Of a stretch of 64,000 nt of DNA, positions 10,167 through 17,678 are shown in pieces; the first letter of the stretch is position 1, and every line of letters begins with the position of its first letter. The stretch lies in contig NZ_CP097263.1 in NCBI RefSeq assembly GCF_028622115.1, positions 4,030,001-4,094,000 on the forward strand, written 5' to 3'. The position numbers and the translations under genes were made by a program. The notes under the pieces were generated by a model. That model did not search any database and was not told the DNA's origin. It saw nothing but the letters and a program-made list of their open reading frames with translations. Source of the DNA: Kutzneria chonburiensis. GTDB taxonomy: Bacteria; Actinomycetota; Actinomycetes; Mycobacteriales; Pseudonocardiaceae.

Positions 10167-10685
10167 GTGCGGCAGGACAAGCAGCTGTGGCGACGCTGCC
10201 GGGAGCTGGCCGACTCGGTGCCGATGCCCGCCCCGTTCCGCCCGGACACGTTCGTCCGGGCCGTGGCCGAGCACCGCGGCCGGCGAATCGAGCTGATGCC
10301 GGTGCCGGCCACCGAGGGCGCGCCGTGCGGGCTGCTGATGACGACCGATCGCGCGGACTACATCCTGTATCCCGTCAACACCACTGAGCTGCACCAACAG
10401 CACATCCTGATGCACGAGGTCGCGCACCTGCTGTGCGGGCACACCGGCACCGCCGAGATCGACGCCGCCGCGACCAGGGCGCTGATGCCCAACCTGTCGC
10501 CGGAGCTGGTCCGCCGCGTGCTCGGCCGCACCGTCTACACCGAGACCGAGGAGCACGAGGCCGAGCTGCTGGCCTCGCTGATCGCCCGGCGGGCGGCCCG
10601 GCTGCCGCGGCCGCCGTCGGCCGAGGCGCCGGACGAGGTCGTGCAGCTGGAGCGGCTGTTCGGCGTGCGGCGACGCGATGGTTGA
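10167..10685 (+). CDS. ImmA/IrrE-type zinc metallopeptidase-like protein
   Basis: A protein of about 172 residues with the HExxH motif in LMHEVAHLLCGH, characteristic of ImmA/IrrE (DUF955/M78) peptidases that cleave or relieve XRE-type repressors. A downstream Glu-rich segment (TETEEHEAELLASLIARRA) supplies the probable third zinc ligand. Starts at 10161, 10164 and 10167 are all possible. AGGAG at 10157-10161 gives a sensible 5-base spacing only for the GTG at 10167. It sits directly after an XRE regulator and overlaps the next membrane protein gene by 8 bases, so a regulator-protease-sensor unit is likely. Target cleavage is inferred, not shown. Confidence 0.8.
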   Translation: MRQDKQLWRRCRELADSVPMPAPFRPDTFVRAVAEHRGRRIELMPVPATEGAPCGLLMTTDRADYILYPVNTTELHQQHILMHEVAHLLCGHTGTAEIDAAATRALMPNLSPELVRRVLGRTVYTETEEHEAELLASLIARRAARLPRPPSAEAPDEVVQLERLFGVRRRDG

Positions 10686-11862
10686 GGTCCTGGCCTACCT
10701 CGGCTGCCTGATCGCCATCGTGGTTGTCTGCTACAAGGTGCGGCTGGCCAGCTCGGACCGGCGCACGCGGGGCCTGCGGCACATCGCCGGCTTCGCGGTG
10801 TGCATCGCCGGCGCGCTCGGCCTTGACGCCTGGATGACGGTGAAGATCGACGGCCCGATGCCGGCCATCGCCGGCCTGGTCAGCGACGAGCTGAAGCTGG
10901 GGGCGCTGGGCTTCCTGGTGCTGTTCGCCGATTCCGTGCGCAGCGCGGCGGTGCACGGCCGGTGGTATCGCCTGGTCACGGCGGTGACGATGGCCGCGGC
11001 GGCGGCGCTGTTCTTCGTCGCCGGGGCGCACGAGTCGGCGACCGACGTGGTGACGTTCACGCCGGACGGCGTCGGCTGGTTCGTGGCCTACAACGTGGTG
11101 CTGATCGGCTACGAGCTTTGGGGCCTGCTGACCTTCGCCACGCTGATCGCCCGGTTCGCGCGGCTGGTCGAGCCGGGTCTGCTGCGCACCGGGCTGCGGC
11201 TGATCATCGTCGGCGCGCTGATCGGCGTGCCGTGGGCGGGCTGGCAGTTCGACGACATCTGGATCGCCGTGGTACGGCACCAGAACACGACCAGCGAGGA
11301 CGAGGTGTCGGCGGTGCTGGCCGCGCTGTGCGTGCTCGTCTCGGCCTCCGGGGCGACGCTGACCGCGTGGGGGCCGTACCTGAGTGGTCCGGCGCACTGG
11401 CTCGGCGCGCAGTGGCGGTACGTGCAGCTACGGCCGTTGTGGTCGGCGATGCACGCGGCGATGCCGGCGATCGCGTTGAGCACCGTGGCCCGGCAACAGG
11501 GCGGTGTGGAGTTCGCCCTGTACCGGCACGTGATCGAGATCCGTGACGCGCAGTTGGCGCTGCGCGGGCACATCCACCCGTCGGTGGCGGTCTGGGCGGC
11601 GGAGGCCGCTGACGGCACCCATCCGTCCCGGCGCGCGGCAACCATCGAGGCGGCGACGATCGCCGCCGCGGTGCTGGCTCACGACGCCGGGATCGCCTAC
11701 CCGGCCGGGGACCTGTCCCCACACCGGGTGGATCCCAGCCTGGCGGCGGAAACCCGGTGGCTGGCCCAGGTGTCGCGGGCGTTCGCGCATTCCCGGGCCG
11801 TGGCGTCGGTGCGCACGCGGATGGCCGCGGAGCTCAGCGGAGCGACGGCCACGAGCTCGTGA
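10678..11862 (+). CDS. MAB_1171c-type (DUF6545) polytopic membrane protein
   Basis: A 394-residue integral membrane protein. About seven hydrophobic segments fill residues 1-225 (for example VLAYLGCLIAIVVVCYKVRL and LVTAVTMAAAAALFFVAGA). A soluble C-terminal region of about 165 residues follows, ending in the family-typical AVWAAEAADGTHPSRRAATI and the Ala-rich helix after it. Proteins of this kind are annotated as MAB_1171c-family putative transporters, but no substrate is known. The ATG overlaps the protease gene by 8 bases. Its 3' end overlaps the convergent acyl-CoA dehydrogenase gene by 29 bases. The gene order suggests a membrane sensor or effector for the XRE/protease pair. Confidence 0.78.
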   Translation: MVEVLAYLGCLIAIVVVCYKVRLASSDRRTRGLRHIAGFAVCIAGALGLDAWMTVKIDGPMPAIAGLVSDELKLGALGFLVLFADSVRSAAVHGRWYRLVTAVTMAAAAALFFVAGAHESATDVVTFTPDGVGWFVAYNVVLIGYELWGLLTFATLIARFARLVEPGLLRTGLRLIIVGALIGVPWAGWQFDDIWIAVVRHQNTTSEDEVSAVLAALCVLVSASGATLTAWGPYLSGPAHWLGAQWRYVQLRPLWSAMHAAMPAIALSTVARQQGGVEFALYRHVIEIRDAQLALRGHIHPSVAVWAAEAADGTHPSRRAATIEAATIAAAVLAHDAGIAYPAGDLSPHRVDPSLAAETRWLAQVSRAFAHSRAVASVRTRMAAELSGATATSS

Positions 11863-13449
11863 TGATCGCGCGACTGTCCACACCGGACGGAAGCGTGCCC
11901 AGTGCGATGCCCCAGTCCTCGCCCAGCCGTGAGGCGCAGAACGCATCGGCCACGGCCGGGTGGCCGTACCGCACCAACAGCGATCCCTGGAGCACCAAGG
12001 CCATGGTCTCGACCAGACGGCGGGCCCGGAACTCGATGTCGTTCAGGTCGGACAGATCCTTGCGCAGCAACTCGACCGACCGGTCCAACCGCGCGTCCGC
12101 CCCGGCGGCCAGCTCCAGCTCGCCGAAGAACGCCTCGACCGAATCGGGCTGACGGGCCATGGCGCGCAACGCATCCATCGCGGCGACGTTGCCGGAGCCC
12201 TCCCAGATCGAGGGCAGCGGCGCTTCCCGGTAGAGTAGCGGCATGCCCGATTCCTCGACGTAACCGTTGCCGCCCAAGCATTCCAGCGCCTCGGCGGCGT
12301 GCATCGGGGCCCGCTTGCACACCCAGTACTTGGTCACCGCCAGCGCCAGGCGGCGGAATGCCGTCTCGTCCCGGTCGGTCGCGCCGGCGAGGCGGAACAT
12401 GGTGACCAGCGCCGCTTCGGCCTCGACCGTGAGATCGGCCAGCACGTTGCTCATCAGCGGCTGGTCGACCAGCAGCTTGCCGAAGGCGCTGCGGTGACTG
12501 GCGTGATGGACGGCCTGCGCGACGCCCGCGCGCATGCCGGCGGCGCTGCCGATCACGCAGTCCAGGCGGGTGTTGTTGACCATCTCGATGATGGTCGGCA
12601 CGCCACGACCTTCTTCGCCGACGAGCCATCCGATGGCGTCGTCGTACTCGATCTCGGAGGAGGCGTTGGACTTGTTGCCCAGCTTGTCCTTCAGCCGCTG
12701 GAGGTGGATCCGGTTGCGGGTGCCGTCGGGCAGGATCCGCGGCAGCAGGAAGCAGGACAGGCCGCCCGGCGCCTGGGCCAGCGTGAGGAACATGTCCGAC
12801 ATCGGGGCGGAGGTGAACCACTTGTGGCCGCGAACAACGTAGTCACCGTTACTCGTCGGCATGGCGGTGGTCGTGTTGGCCCGGACGTCCGAGCCGCCCT
12901 GCTTCTCGGTCATCGACATTCCGGCGATCAGGCCGCTCTTGGTGCTCGGCTCGCGCAGGCCGTAGTCGTAGATCTTGGCCGCCAGCAACGGTTCGTACCG
13001 CTCGGCCAGCTCCTTGTTGTGCCGCAGGGCGGGAATCGCCGCGTAGGTCATGGCCAGTGGGCAGGTGTGGCCGGCCTCGACCTGGCTCCACACGAAGAAC
13101 TTCGCCGCCCGCGCCACGTGCGCGCCGGACCGCTCGTCCCGCCAGGCCGCGCCCTGGAGGCCGTGCTCGACGCCGACGGTCATCAGCTCGTGCCAGTACG
13201 GGTGGAAGTCGACCTCGTCGATCCGGTTGCCGTAGCGGTCATGCGTGCGCAGCACCGGGGGTTGGCATTGGCGCCACGGCCCCATTCCTGCGCCCGCGCG
13301 CTGCCGGCGAGGCGGCCCAGCTCGTGCAGCTCCGGCTCGGCCCAGGCCGCGCCTTCGCGGCGCAGGCCGTCGATCAGCGACGGGTGCGCCGCCACGTCGT
13401 GGCCCACCAGCGGCGGAACCTGGTTGGTGACCTCATGGGTGGGCGGCAT
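11834..13449 (-). pseudogene. acyl-CoA dehydrogenase, AidB-type, with one frameshift
   Basis: Flavin-dependent acyl-CoA dehydrogenase of the AidB/isovaleryl-like branch. Residues through ...SARAQEWGRGANANP are in one frame and THDRYGNRIDEVDFHPYWHE onward are in another. Restoring one C in the run complementary to 13257-13261 joins them into a normal protein of about 538 aa. FAD/acyl-CoA dehydrogenase motifs are present: MSMTEKQGGSDVRAN, GHKWFTSAPMSD and the C-terminal ECLGGNGYVEESGMPLLYRE. The start at 13449 (MPPTHEVTNQVPPLVG) overlaps the end of the upstream TetR gene by 17 bases, so the two form an operon. A sequencing error is more likely than true decay, since the rest is well conserved. 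In E. coli AidB is part of the alkylation response; here the substrate is unknown. Confidence 0.85.
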
Positions 13450-14044
13450 CGTCGGCTCCCAGCGCGCGAAGGGTGAAACGAACGAGGTTGGGCACTGTGT
13501 CGGCGCTCGCGACGCCCGCCGACAGCGGGCCGACCAGCACCTCCGCCACCGCCCCGACCAGCGCGGCGGCCGTGATCTTGGCGTCCTGCGGCGGTAACAC
13601 GCCCGCCTTGACCGCCTCCGTGACGTGCCGGGCGAAGGCCTGCTGGAACACCTGCCGGAACACCAGGCGCTCGGCTTCAACCGGCGCGTCCACCGGCTCC
13701 GCCAGCAGCGCGTAGGCCAGCCGCGGCGACTTGAGGGCGCGGTTGGCGAACGTCTCCACGATCGCCACCACCCGCTCGATCAGGTCGCCCGGGCCTTCGG
13801 CCGCGTCCTTGACCGCCTGCACCTCACGCGTGACCAGGCCGCGGAACACCTCCACCACCAGCTCCGCCTTGCCCGGGAAGTACCGGTAGACGCTGCCCGT
13901 GGACACTCCGGCCCTGGCCGCGACCGCCGCGACCGAGCAGCCCGGATAGCCCTGCTCCGACAGCAGCGCCACCGCCGCCGCCAGCAGCGCCTCGCGCTGC
14001 GCGTCCAGCCGGGCCTGCATCTGGGGTGTGCGTCGGTACGGCAC
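13433..14044 (-). CDS. TetR-family transcriptional regulator
   Basis: A 203-residue regulator. The N-terminal helix-turn-helix reads AVAARAGVSTGSVYRYFPGK, the classic TetR signature, followed by a helical ligand-binding domain. I prefer the GTG at 14044 (protein beginning MPYRRTPQMQARL) over the GTG at 14068, because an inverted repeat fitting an autoregulatory operator covers 14053-14068. No ribosome binding site is evident, so the mRNA may be leaderless. It overlaps the acyl-CoA dehydrogenase gene by 17 bases and probably controls it in response to an acyl-CoA or fatty acid. Confidence 0.85.
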   Translation of the reverse strand: MPYRRTPQMQARLDAQREALLAAAVALLSEQGYPGCSVAAVAARAGVSTGSVYRYFPGKAELVVEVFRGLVTREVQAVKDAAEGPGDLIERVVAIVETFANRALKSPRLAYALLAEPVDAPVEAERLVFRQVFQQAFARHVTEAVKAGVLPPQDAKITAAALVGAVAEVLVGPLSAGVASADTVPNLVRFTLRALGADDAAHP

Positions 14045-14052
14045 GTCAAGCA

Positions 14053-14068
14053 GTGAACCACGGTTCAC
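14053..14068. promoter_or_regulatory. candidate TetR operator
   Basis: Inverted repeat GTGAACC-AC-GGTTCAC (7-base perfect arms, 2-base spacer) eight bases upstream of the preferred TetR start. The size and position fit autorepression of the TetR/acyl-CoA dehydrogenase operon. This is inferred; no footprint data. Confidence 0.5.
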
Positions 14069-14087
14069 AGCTTCGTGCCAGTGGGCT

Positions 14088-14729
14088 TCAGGACAGCGGC
14101 AGGGCGTCGGAATCCAAGATGCCGGTGCGATAGGCGATCGACACGGCTTCGGCGCGGCCGTTGGCCTCGAGCTTGCGGATGATGTTCTTCGCGTGCGAAC
14201 GGACCGTTTCCACGGAGACCACGAGTCGTTCCGCGATCGAACGGCTGCTCATGCCTTCCGCGATGAGCGCGAGGATTTCCGTTTCACGCTGGGAGAGCGC
14301 ATGGGATCGTTTCTGGTCGGGCGAGGTTGTCTCGCCCTTCGACTGTATCGGCACACCGAGGTAAACACCGGCGAGCACCTGGTGCAGATAGCTGGCCGAG
14401 GCCGTGGCCAGGGCCACCGCCCGCGCGCCCTGGCCGAAGGCGAAGCGGGCGTCCTCGTCGCTGTGGCCGGACGGCGTCAGCAGCACGACAACGGGACAGG
14501 CGGTATAGCCGCTGCTCAGTGCCCGTACAAGGGTGAAGCCGGGATCGGCCGCCTGGTCGACGACGGCCATGCCCGTGGTGTTGCGCCCGACGAACCGCAC
14601 CGCCGCCGATGCCGACGCCGCCGCGCTCACCGCCCCCACCTCGGGCAGACGGGACAACACTCGCGCCAAACCGATTCGGGTGAGCGGGGAAAACCCCACG
14701 ATCAACACTGGGCGGCGACGGTGGTACAT
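14088..14729 (-). CDS. LuxR/NarL-type regulator with atypical receiver domain
   Basis: A 213-residue protein if translation starts at ATG 14729 (MYHRRRPVLIVGFSPLTRIG). The N-terminal half has the shape of a response-regulator receiver, but the acidic pair normally seen after the first strand is replaced by Gly-Phe, so phosphorylation in the usual way is doubtful. The C-terminal LuxR helix-turn-helix is complete: LSQRETEILALIAEGMSSRS then VSVETVRSHAKNIIRKLEA. No sensor kinase gene is adjacent. A longer start at 14828 exists but would run into the region upstream of the P450. Target genes are unknown; the divergent P450 is the closest candidate. Confidence 0.8.
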   Translation of the reverse strand: MYHRRRPVLIVGFSPLTRIGLARVLSRLPEVGAVSAAASASAAVRFVGRNTTGMAVVDQAADPGFTLVRALSSGYTACPVVVLLTPSGHSDEDARFAFGQGARAVALATASASYLHQVLAGVYLGVPIQSKGETTSPDQKRSHALSQRETEILALIAEGMSSRSIAERLVVSVETVRSHAKNIIRKLEANGRAEAVSIAYRTGILDSDALPLS

Positions 14730-14997
14730 GCGCCGGATACTCTCACGCGTTGCGCCAATTGCGATACCTGGCGTGACCCACGAGTCAGTACGATCACGCG
14801 CGGTAATCCCGGAATTGGCACTCATCACCGGATCAGATCATCGGCGGCTTTGTTTTCTACTCTATGTAGTAACGATGGCGGTCGGTGACCGGTGGAACCG
14901 GTCAGTCCGCGGTCAGATCGCCGTCATGGTCGGCCCAACGCCGCGGGCTGGCTACCCCTTCGCGCACAGCGGCGGCCACGAACCGGACAGTGGCCAT

Positions 14998-16260
14998 ATG
15001 GTCGGCCAGGTGACCAACGCAGTGGAGGCGGCTGGCCTGATGCTGGCCGAGCCCGGGACGTACACCGACAACGACCGGCTGCACGAGGGATTGTCGTTGC
15101 TACGACGGGAATCCCCGGTGCACCGGGTGGAGGCGGCGGACTATCGGCCGTTCTGGGCGGTGACCCGGCACGCGGACATCATGGAGATCGAGCGCGACCA
15201 CGAGCGGTTCCGCAACGCGCCGCGCCCGGTGCTCAGCCCACGGGCGTTGGACGAGCGGCTCGAGCAGATGGTGGCCGAGGGCCGGGCGCTGCGCACGCTG
15301 GTGCACATCGACGGCCGGGAGCACCGGCTGCTGCGCGCCATCGGGGCGGACTGGTTCCGGCCCAGTGTCATGCGCCGCATGGAGTCTCGGGTGCGCGAGC
15401 TGACAAGGCGCTCCGTCGACCAGATGGCCGCGCTGGGCGGCGAGTGCGATTTCGCCGCGCAGATCAGCATGGACTTCCCGCTGTACGTGATCTTGTCGCT
15501 GCTGGGGATGCCCGAGGACGACTTCGGCCTCATGCGCGCGCTGACGCAGGAGCTGTTCGGCAACTCCGATCCCGACAAGGCCCGTGACCTGGATCCCGCC
15601 TCGGCCACCCTCGTGATCGACGATCTGTTCGCCTACTTCGGCAAACTGGCCGCCAGCCGCCGGGCGACACCGACCGAGGACATCGCGTCCACGATCGCCA
15701 ACGCCCAGGTCGACGGCGAGTATCTCAGCGACCAGGACGTCCTCTCGTACTTCATCATCGTCGCCACCGCCGGGCACGACACCACCAGCGGCGCGCTGGC
15801 CGGCGGCATCCAGGCCCTGGCCGAGCATCCCGAGCAGCTGCGCCGGCTCAAGGCCGATCCGAGCCTCATTCCCACCGCCGTGGACGAGATCATCCGCTGG
15901 ACCACGCCCGTGACGTCGTTCATGCGCAACGCCGCCGAGGACTGCACCCTGCGCGGCGTCCAGATCCGTGCGGGCGATGCCCTGCTGCTGTCCTATCCCT
16001 CCGGCAACCGCGACGAGGACGTCTTCGCCGACCCGTTCACGTTCGACGTCGGCCGGACGCCCAACAAGCACCTGTCCTTCGGCTTCGGCGTGCACTACTG
16101 CCTCGGCGCCGCCCTGGCCAAGATGGAGATCGCCGCCTTCCTCCAGGAGCTGCTGCCCCGCCTCGACAGCCTCGAGCTCGCCGGCGAGCCCGCCCTCGCC
16201 GCGACCAACTTCGTCGGCGGGTTGAAGCGACTGCCCATCCGCTACTCCGTCACGAGCTGA
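14998..16260 (+). CDS. cytochrome P450
   Basis: Soluble bacterial P450 of about 420 residues. The I-helix AGHDTTSGALAGG, the K-helix ExxR in VDEIIRWTTPV and the heme loop FGFGVHYCLGAALAKME (Cys368 as the axial thiolate) are intact. The PVTSFMRNAAEDCTLRG stretch resembles P450s acting on steroids, terpenes or fatty acids, but the substrate cannot be assigned. Start: ATG 14998 gives a normal length. GTG 15010 is an alternative, and upstream ATGs at 14875 and 14926 would add an unusual N-terminus. No ferredoxin gene is adjacent, so electrons must come from elsewhere. A LuxR gene is divergent and a SARP gene follows after a hairpin-rich gap. Confidence 0.9.
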   Translation: MVGQVTNAVEAAGLMLAEPGTYTDNDRLHEGLSLLRRESPVHRVEAADYRPFWAVTRHADIMEIERDHERFRNAPRPVLSPRALDERLEQMVAEGRALRTLVHIDGREHRLLRAIGADWFRPSVMRRMESRVRELTRRSVDQMAALGGECDFAAQISMDFPLYVILSLLGMPEDDFGLMRALTQELFGNSDPDKARDLDPASATLVIDDLFAYFGKLAASRRATPTEDIASTIANAQVDGEYLSDQDVLSYFIIVATAGHDTTSGALAGGIQALAEHPEQLRRLKADPSLIPTAVDEIIRWTTPVTSFMRNAAEDCTLRGVQIRAGDALLLSYPSGNRDEDVFADPFTFDVGRTPNKHLSFGFGVHYCLGAALAKMEIAAFLQELLPRLDSLELAGEPALAATNFVGGLKRLPIRYSVTS

Positions 16261-16291
16261 TTTCCGCCAACCCCCAGATCGCTCGGCCCCG

Positions 16292-16394
16292 CCCCTGCTT
16301 CGCCCGGTTGCTGGATTTTCGAGGGCCGCGACCTACGCGCCCCACCACCGAGCCGGATGCGGCCCTTGAAAATCCAGCAAGGGCGAGGCAGGGG
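16292..16394. repeat. long inverted repeat between P450 and SARP genes
   Basis: Arms 16308-16329 and 16359-16380 pair over 22 bases with one mismatch around a 29-base loop. After a 2-base bulge the stem extends for 14 more pairs with one G-U-type mismatch (16292-16305 with 16381-16394). The stem therefore totals about 36 base pairs. It lies 31 bases after the P450 stop and could end that transcript. It has no T-tract, so a mobile or REP-like origin is possible. Confidence 0.75.
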
Positions 16395-16403
16395 TCACGA
16401 GGG

Positions 16404-16480
16404 GCCGAGCCGCCCTGCCGGAGGCAGGGCCATTCAACACAGTGCCGAGCCGCGACGCCGGAGGCGGCGCAATTCAGCGC
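16404..16480. repeat. imperfect 40-base tandem repeat, two units
   Basis: Two units begin with GCCGAGCCGC at 16404 and 16444. Each has a GCCGGAGGC core and then an AATTCA/CATTCA-type end, giving a 40-base period. The first unit forms a 7-base-pair hairpin with loop GGA (16413-16419 with 16423-16429); the second folds less well. Together with the preceding inverted repeat, the 316-base gap (16261-16576) is almost wholly structured, non-coding DNA upstream of the SARP gene. Confidence 0.6.
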
Positions 16481-16576
16481 TGCCTCTTTGGGTGGTATCA
16501 GCCGTTCGCCGCAGTGACTCCTGTGGTCGTGAGTGACCATGACGGCGTAGAACGGCTGACCTTTCGGGGGTACACC

Positions 16577-17269
16577 ATGTCCGACACCGCGCGTCTGACC
16601 CTGCTTGACGGCTTCGCGCTGACGGTGGGCGGGCGGGAGCTGGTGGTGCCGAAGGCGCAGCAGCGGCTGCTGGCGTTGGTGGCGCTGCGCCGGGACACCA
16701 ACCGGAACACGGCGGTGGGCCTGCTGTGGCCGGAAGGCAGCGAGGGGCGGGCGCTGGCCAGCCTGCGGACGGCGTTGTGGCGGCTCCAGCAGCTGTCGGT
16801 GCCGACGGTGCGGGTCAGCGGCGACGCCATCAGCCTGGACCCGGCGCTGCGCCTGGACGTGAGCGAGCTCGTGCAGATGTCACGGCAGGGCGGCGCGGAT
16901 CTGCCGACGAGCCTGCTGCTGGGGCCGCACGAGCTGCTGCCCGGCTGGTACGACGAGTGGGTGCTCGTCGAGCGGGAACGCCTGCGCCAGCTGTACCTGC
17001 ACACCGTCGAGGGTTTCGCCGCCGCCGGCCTGCGCGCCGGCCGGCACGGCGACGCCCTCGAAGCGGCGCTGGCCGCGCTGCGGGCCGATCCGCTGCGGGA
17101 AAGCCCGTACCGGCTGGCCATCGAGGTCCACCTGGCCGAAGGCAACGTCGCCGAAGCCCTGTCCACGTACCAGCACTACCGCGCCCTGCTGGCCCGCGAG
17201 CTCGGCGTCGCCCCCTCCCCCATGATCCGCCGCCTGATCCACGAAACCCTGGCCACCGCCGCCGTCTGA
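16577..17269 (+). CDS. SARP-type regulator (winged helix plus BTAD)
   Basis: A 230-residue protein. Residues 1-85 form an OmpR-like winged helix (LTLLDGFALTVGGRELVVPK... LLWPEGSEGRALASLRTALW). Residues about 90-230 form a bacterial transcriptional activator domain ending SPYRLAIEVHLAEGNVAEAL. This is the minimal SARP layout without an NTPase extension. SARPs activate pathway genes, usually for secondary metabolites, by binding direct repeats. No biosynthetic cluster is visible here apart from the P450 upstream. The ATG follows CGGGGG by 7 bases. Confidence in the family is high; the regulon is unknown. Confidence 0.85.
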   Translation: MSDTARLTLLDGFALTVGGRELVVPKAQQRLLALVALRRDTNRNTAVGLLWPEGSEGRALASLRTALWRLQQLSVPTVRVSGDAISLDPALRLDVSELVQMSRQGGADLPTSLLLGPHELLPGWYDEWVLVERERLRQLYLHTVEGFAAAGLRAGRHGDALEAALAALRADPLRESPYRLAIEVHLAEGNVAEALSTYQHYRALLARELGVAPSPMIRRLIHETLATAAV

Positions 17270-17339
17270 GTCACCCAAACGGGAGGTAACTCTCAGCGCC
17301 CGGCCGACGACGTTCCAGACAGCACATCGAGGGGGTGCC

Positions 17340-17672
17340 ATGGGCGACGCGGTGGTGGGGCTGGCCGAGGCGATCGAGGCGTTGCGCGCGGAGCTGACGG
17401 CGGCCGTGGCCGAGGGGCAGGACTCAGCCATGCAGTTCACGCTGGAGCCGGTCGAGCTGACGGTGCAGGCGGTGGTCGAGAAGAACGCGAACGGCAAGAT
17501 CGGCTGGAAGATCCTGGAAGCGGGCGGCTCCTACAAGTCGGCGACGACGCAGACGTTGAAGCTGACGCTGACGCCGATGTGGCGGCGCGAGGACGGCACG
17601 CTCGTCCGGGACTTCACGATCTCGGCCGTGCAGTCGGCGGGCGAGCGCGACCATGTCGGGCCGAAGCCGTAG
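17340..17672 (+). CDS. trypsin-co-occurring (Trypco2-type) domain protein
   Basis: A 110-residue single-domain protein: an N-terminal helix (VGLAEAIEALRAELTAAVAE) then beta strands with QFTLEPVELTVQAVVEKNAN and a lysine-glycine stretch, ending in TISAVQS. This matches the small actinobacterial domains named for co-occurring with trypsin-like proteases in NTP-dependent conflict systems. It is the upstream partner of the protease-NTPase gene with a 6-base gap, so the two should be made together. It may be a peptide-like substrate, adaptor or inhibitor of that protease. No enzyme motif is visible in it. Confidence 0.75.
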   Translation: MGDAVVGLAEAIEALRAELTAAVAEGQDSAMQFTLEPVELTVQAVVEKNANGKIGWKILEAGGSYKSATTQTLKLTLTPMWRREDGTLVRDFTISAVQSAGERDHVGPKP

Positions 17673-17678
17673 CCGATC

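Noticed and set aside
14533-14997. Upstream extension of the P450 frame to 14533
   Set aside because: It runs antisense through the LuxR gene and would add over 150 residues to a protein already of normal length.
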